Assembly: GCA_023079485.1 (NCBI GenBank)
Contig: CM041115.1
Span: 46,466,156-46,530,155 of the forward strand
Direction: 5' to 3'
Length of the DNA: 64,000 bases
DNA from: Archilochus colubris
Lineage: Eukaryota; Chordata; Aves; Apodiformes; Trochilidae
Under the pieces are notes generated by a model. The model searched no databases and was not told where the DNA came from. It was given only the letters and a program-made list of their open reading frames with translations. A program made the translations under genes and the position numbers. Numbering within the stretch: the first letter of the stretch is position 1; each line of letters starts with the position of its first letter. Shown here in pieces: positions 62,016 through 64,000 of the stretch.

Positions 62016-62455
62016 TAAAAAAAATTTTAAAAAAAGGTTAATTATGAGTTTTTAGGAATTTTTTTATAAATTCAGGAAAAAACTCTGCTTCTCTGCTCTG
62101 ATGATACCCCTGGTGCTGAGCTGCTGGCCCTATGCAACAGATTTTCAGGTTTCTTTGGAAAGAGTTCAAGATCTCCATCAACTGTGAAGTTTAGAACTGA
62201 ATCAGAAGTTCATGCATTAAAAAAAAAATAATCTCTTTTGGCTACTGCACCTTGGAGCTACTATACTGTGCCTGGACACTCCTTATTCGTAAGTTTTGAA
62301 CATTTCAGTACTCAGGCATGAGACAGTGCAATACAGAAACTGAGAACATCATCTTTAAATATGTTGTGGAAACCAGTTTCAAACCTCATTTTTTCCTTGA
62401 GATAAAATTGAAAACCTATAAAAGCATATCTGACTGTGTCTCCTTGGTGCAAAAG

Positions 62456-62621
62456 GTATTACTTACATAGCAAGGACTTGGAGCAGCAATTCCAATACTC
62501 CAGTGCTTGCTATCTGAATATATAATCTTCTGTAATTTGTATCACTTACATAACAAGGACTTAGGGCAGCAATTCTAACACTATAGTGCTTGCTATCTGA
62601 ATATACAATCTTCTACAATTT
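62456..62621 (+). repeat. 83-bp tandem duplication, two copies
   Basis: Copy 1 is 62456-62538 and copy 2 is 62539-62621. Both begin GTATYACTTACATARCAAGG and end in TCTRYAATTT, sharing TAGTGCTTGCTATCTGAATA-like sequence between (the first copy has CAGTGC). Identity is roughly 90 percent with no length difference, so the duplication is exact in period but not very recent. No reading frame or repeat family explains the unit. Confidence 0.92.
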
Positions 62622-64000
62622 CTTTTCTTCTTTTAAATATACCTGAGTACTTTCTCCTGTTTCCTTGAAGACTCCTATTTATGTAAGTAACCTGTGGCCT
62701 TTTCAGGTTTCCTCTTCTTTCTCTCTCCCCAACTGTTTTAGTGCCCTCTGAATGTTCTTCGTGCATTTCAAAAGAAAAGTAAAAGCCCTACAGCAAGTTA
62801 ACATCAGATGCTACTAAATGGAGATTCTTGTGCAACATCATAATGATACACCACTAGCAAGCAGCTGGTACCAGACTCTTACTTGTTCTATGTGGGAGGT
62901 CCTCACAGGAGGGGCTGGAATGAAGGGGTGCAATGACCTGTGAGTTGTGGGTGCAGTGGTCTGGAGTTGTGTTATTTTGGATAAGGAAAGGGAACAGAGA
63001 AGGTCGTGATTATGAGACGTTTTAAGCTGCTAGAAGGTGTTACTAGAAAGTAGCTGTGTTGCTGAGCTGCAAAAAGCAAGCAAACTGCACTGGAGATAAT
63101 ACTTTCTTCACCAGGTGCTTGAAATTTAGCATCAATAATTAATATAGATTATTTTAAACCTTCAGTATAATTAAAGAGGAGGTGGACTTTCAGGTACATC
63201 TCCCCATGTACAGTCAGAAATACCTGATAAACCATAGCAGATTTTGACAAATTGTCTGCCTTAAAAATGAACCTAGGTAACCAGAAGCCATACAGATCCC
63301 TCTAGATGTAGCTGAGTTGTAGTTTCTCCACAAGGACACTCAAACCCTAGATATGTTGTTATCCCATTCCCAAAGGAAATTAAGAACATTTTCAGCTAAC
63401 TAGTGTTATTATGTAGCTAGCAAGCAACTTAATGGGCTATAGCTTGAAGAGCATGAGCAGCCCAGTACCCTGAACAGCTTATGTTCAAGTTGCAGGCACA
63501 CAGGAGAGTTCATGCACCAGGTGTGCTTTGCTTTTCTTAGCTCTTCTATCTTAAACTGTCTGGTACAAATAAACCAGGACAACATTGTAGTAGCACCTTC
63601 ATTCACCTGCAGGAAGAACTCCTTCAGTAAGTGGTAAGCACCCTCTCTCTTCCTTTCCAGAAGTAAAAATTCAGTAATAGCGAAGGCCATTCCTAGATTT
63701 CTGTTTGTTTTGACATTCTCTGTGTCTATATTCCTTTCTGCTACTGGGACCAGATAGGAGCTTTCTTATGGAGAATCAAAACCCTCTCCTCAGGGTACAA
63801 TTTTTCTTAGTAAAATTGTTGTTACAATTACTGGTGTCACTGCTGCTAAGAAAAGATGCCTCACCAGTCAGCCACGCTTCACATCCTTGGGCTGAAGAGG
63901 TCTTGAGTGGATGGTGGTCTCAGTGTTATGAACTACTGGGGTAAGGATCCTGGCAGCTGAAAATTCTGAAAACACCACTTCCCTTTGCAGCATTGAGGAA

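Larger units (their letters stand above)
59825..64000. other. Unique DNA with a dinucleotide array and a tandem duplication
   Basis: No gene is recognised. Positions 60600-61480 are somewhat richer in G and C and hold moderately long frames (for example 61072-61428, plus strand) that match nothing I know. The CA array and the 83-bp duplication are listed separately. Confidence 0.5.

Noticed and set aside
1..64000. CRISPR arrays, bacterial operons, riboswitches, plasmid or phage genes
   Set aside because: The composition, CR1 LINE remnants, solo LTR and microsatellites indicate a vertebrate nuclear genome. No spaced direct-repeat array or prokaryotic gene organisation is present.

Overview
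The window looks like vertebrate nuclear DNA, most probably from a bird. It is AT-rich and intron- or desert-like, with no continuous gene. Its only clearly recognisable protein-coding content is decayed CR1 LINE retrotransposon sequence. CR1 copies whose 3' ends carry ATTCTRTG-type octamers, together with class II-like solo LTRs, are typical of avian genomes. A crocodilian or turtle cannot be excluded from sequence alone.

Layout. Positions 1-12605 are unique AT-rich DNA with homopolymer tracts. Positions 12610-16050 hold a minus-strand CR1 (copy A) with traces of ORF1 (coiled coil and SGNH esterase), the ORF2 endonuclease, the endonuclease-RT spacer and the 3' end. Its RT core is deleted, and an LTR-like block with a pyrimidine-rich tract sits inside the endonuclease. 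Positions 18590-19450 hold a minus-strand CR1 RT fragment (copy C). A short CR1 3' tail lies near 20240. Positions 23270-25375 hold a plus-strand CR1 (copy B), and 28330-29410 a minus-strand CR1 ORF2 fragment (copy D). Positions 36481-36943 are a solo LTR with TG...CA ends and a perfect 6-bp target duplication. Positions 53680-54930 hold a plus-strand CR1 3' half (copy E), and 59676-59717 another CR1 3' tail. The stretches between are unique sequence with microsatellites and a few small duplications.

No working gene set or operon-like system is visible. All CR1 reading frames are broken by stops and frameshifts, and the catalytic motifs I could check are lost in several copies. Items worth a second look are: a TA-flanked 15-bp terminal inverted repeat structure at 46617-46728 whose interior is repeated 660 bp away; A-rich expansions at the same ORF2 position in two independent CR1 copies; an 83-bp tandem duplication near 62.5 kb; and two exon-like minus-strand segments (44388-44618 and 46419-46486). 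The exon-like segments are unproven. CR1 family assignments rest on recalled similarity to avian CR1 ORF1/ORF2 proteins, not on a database search.
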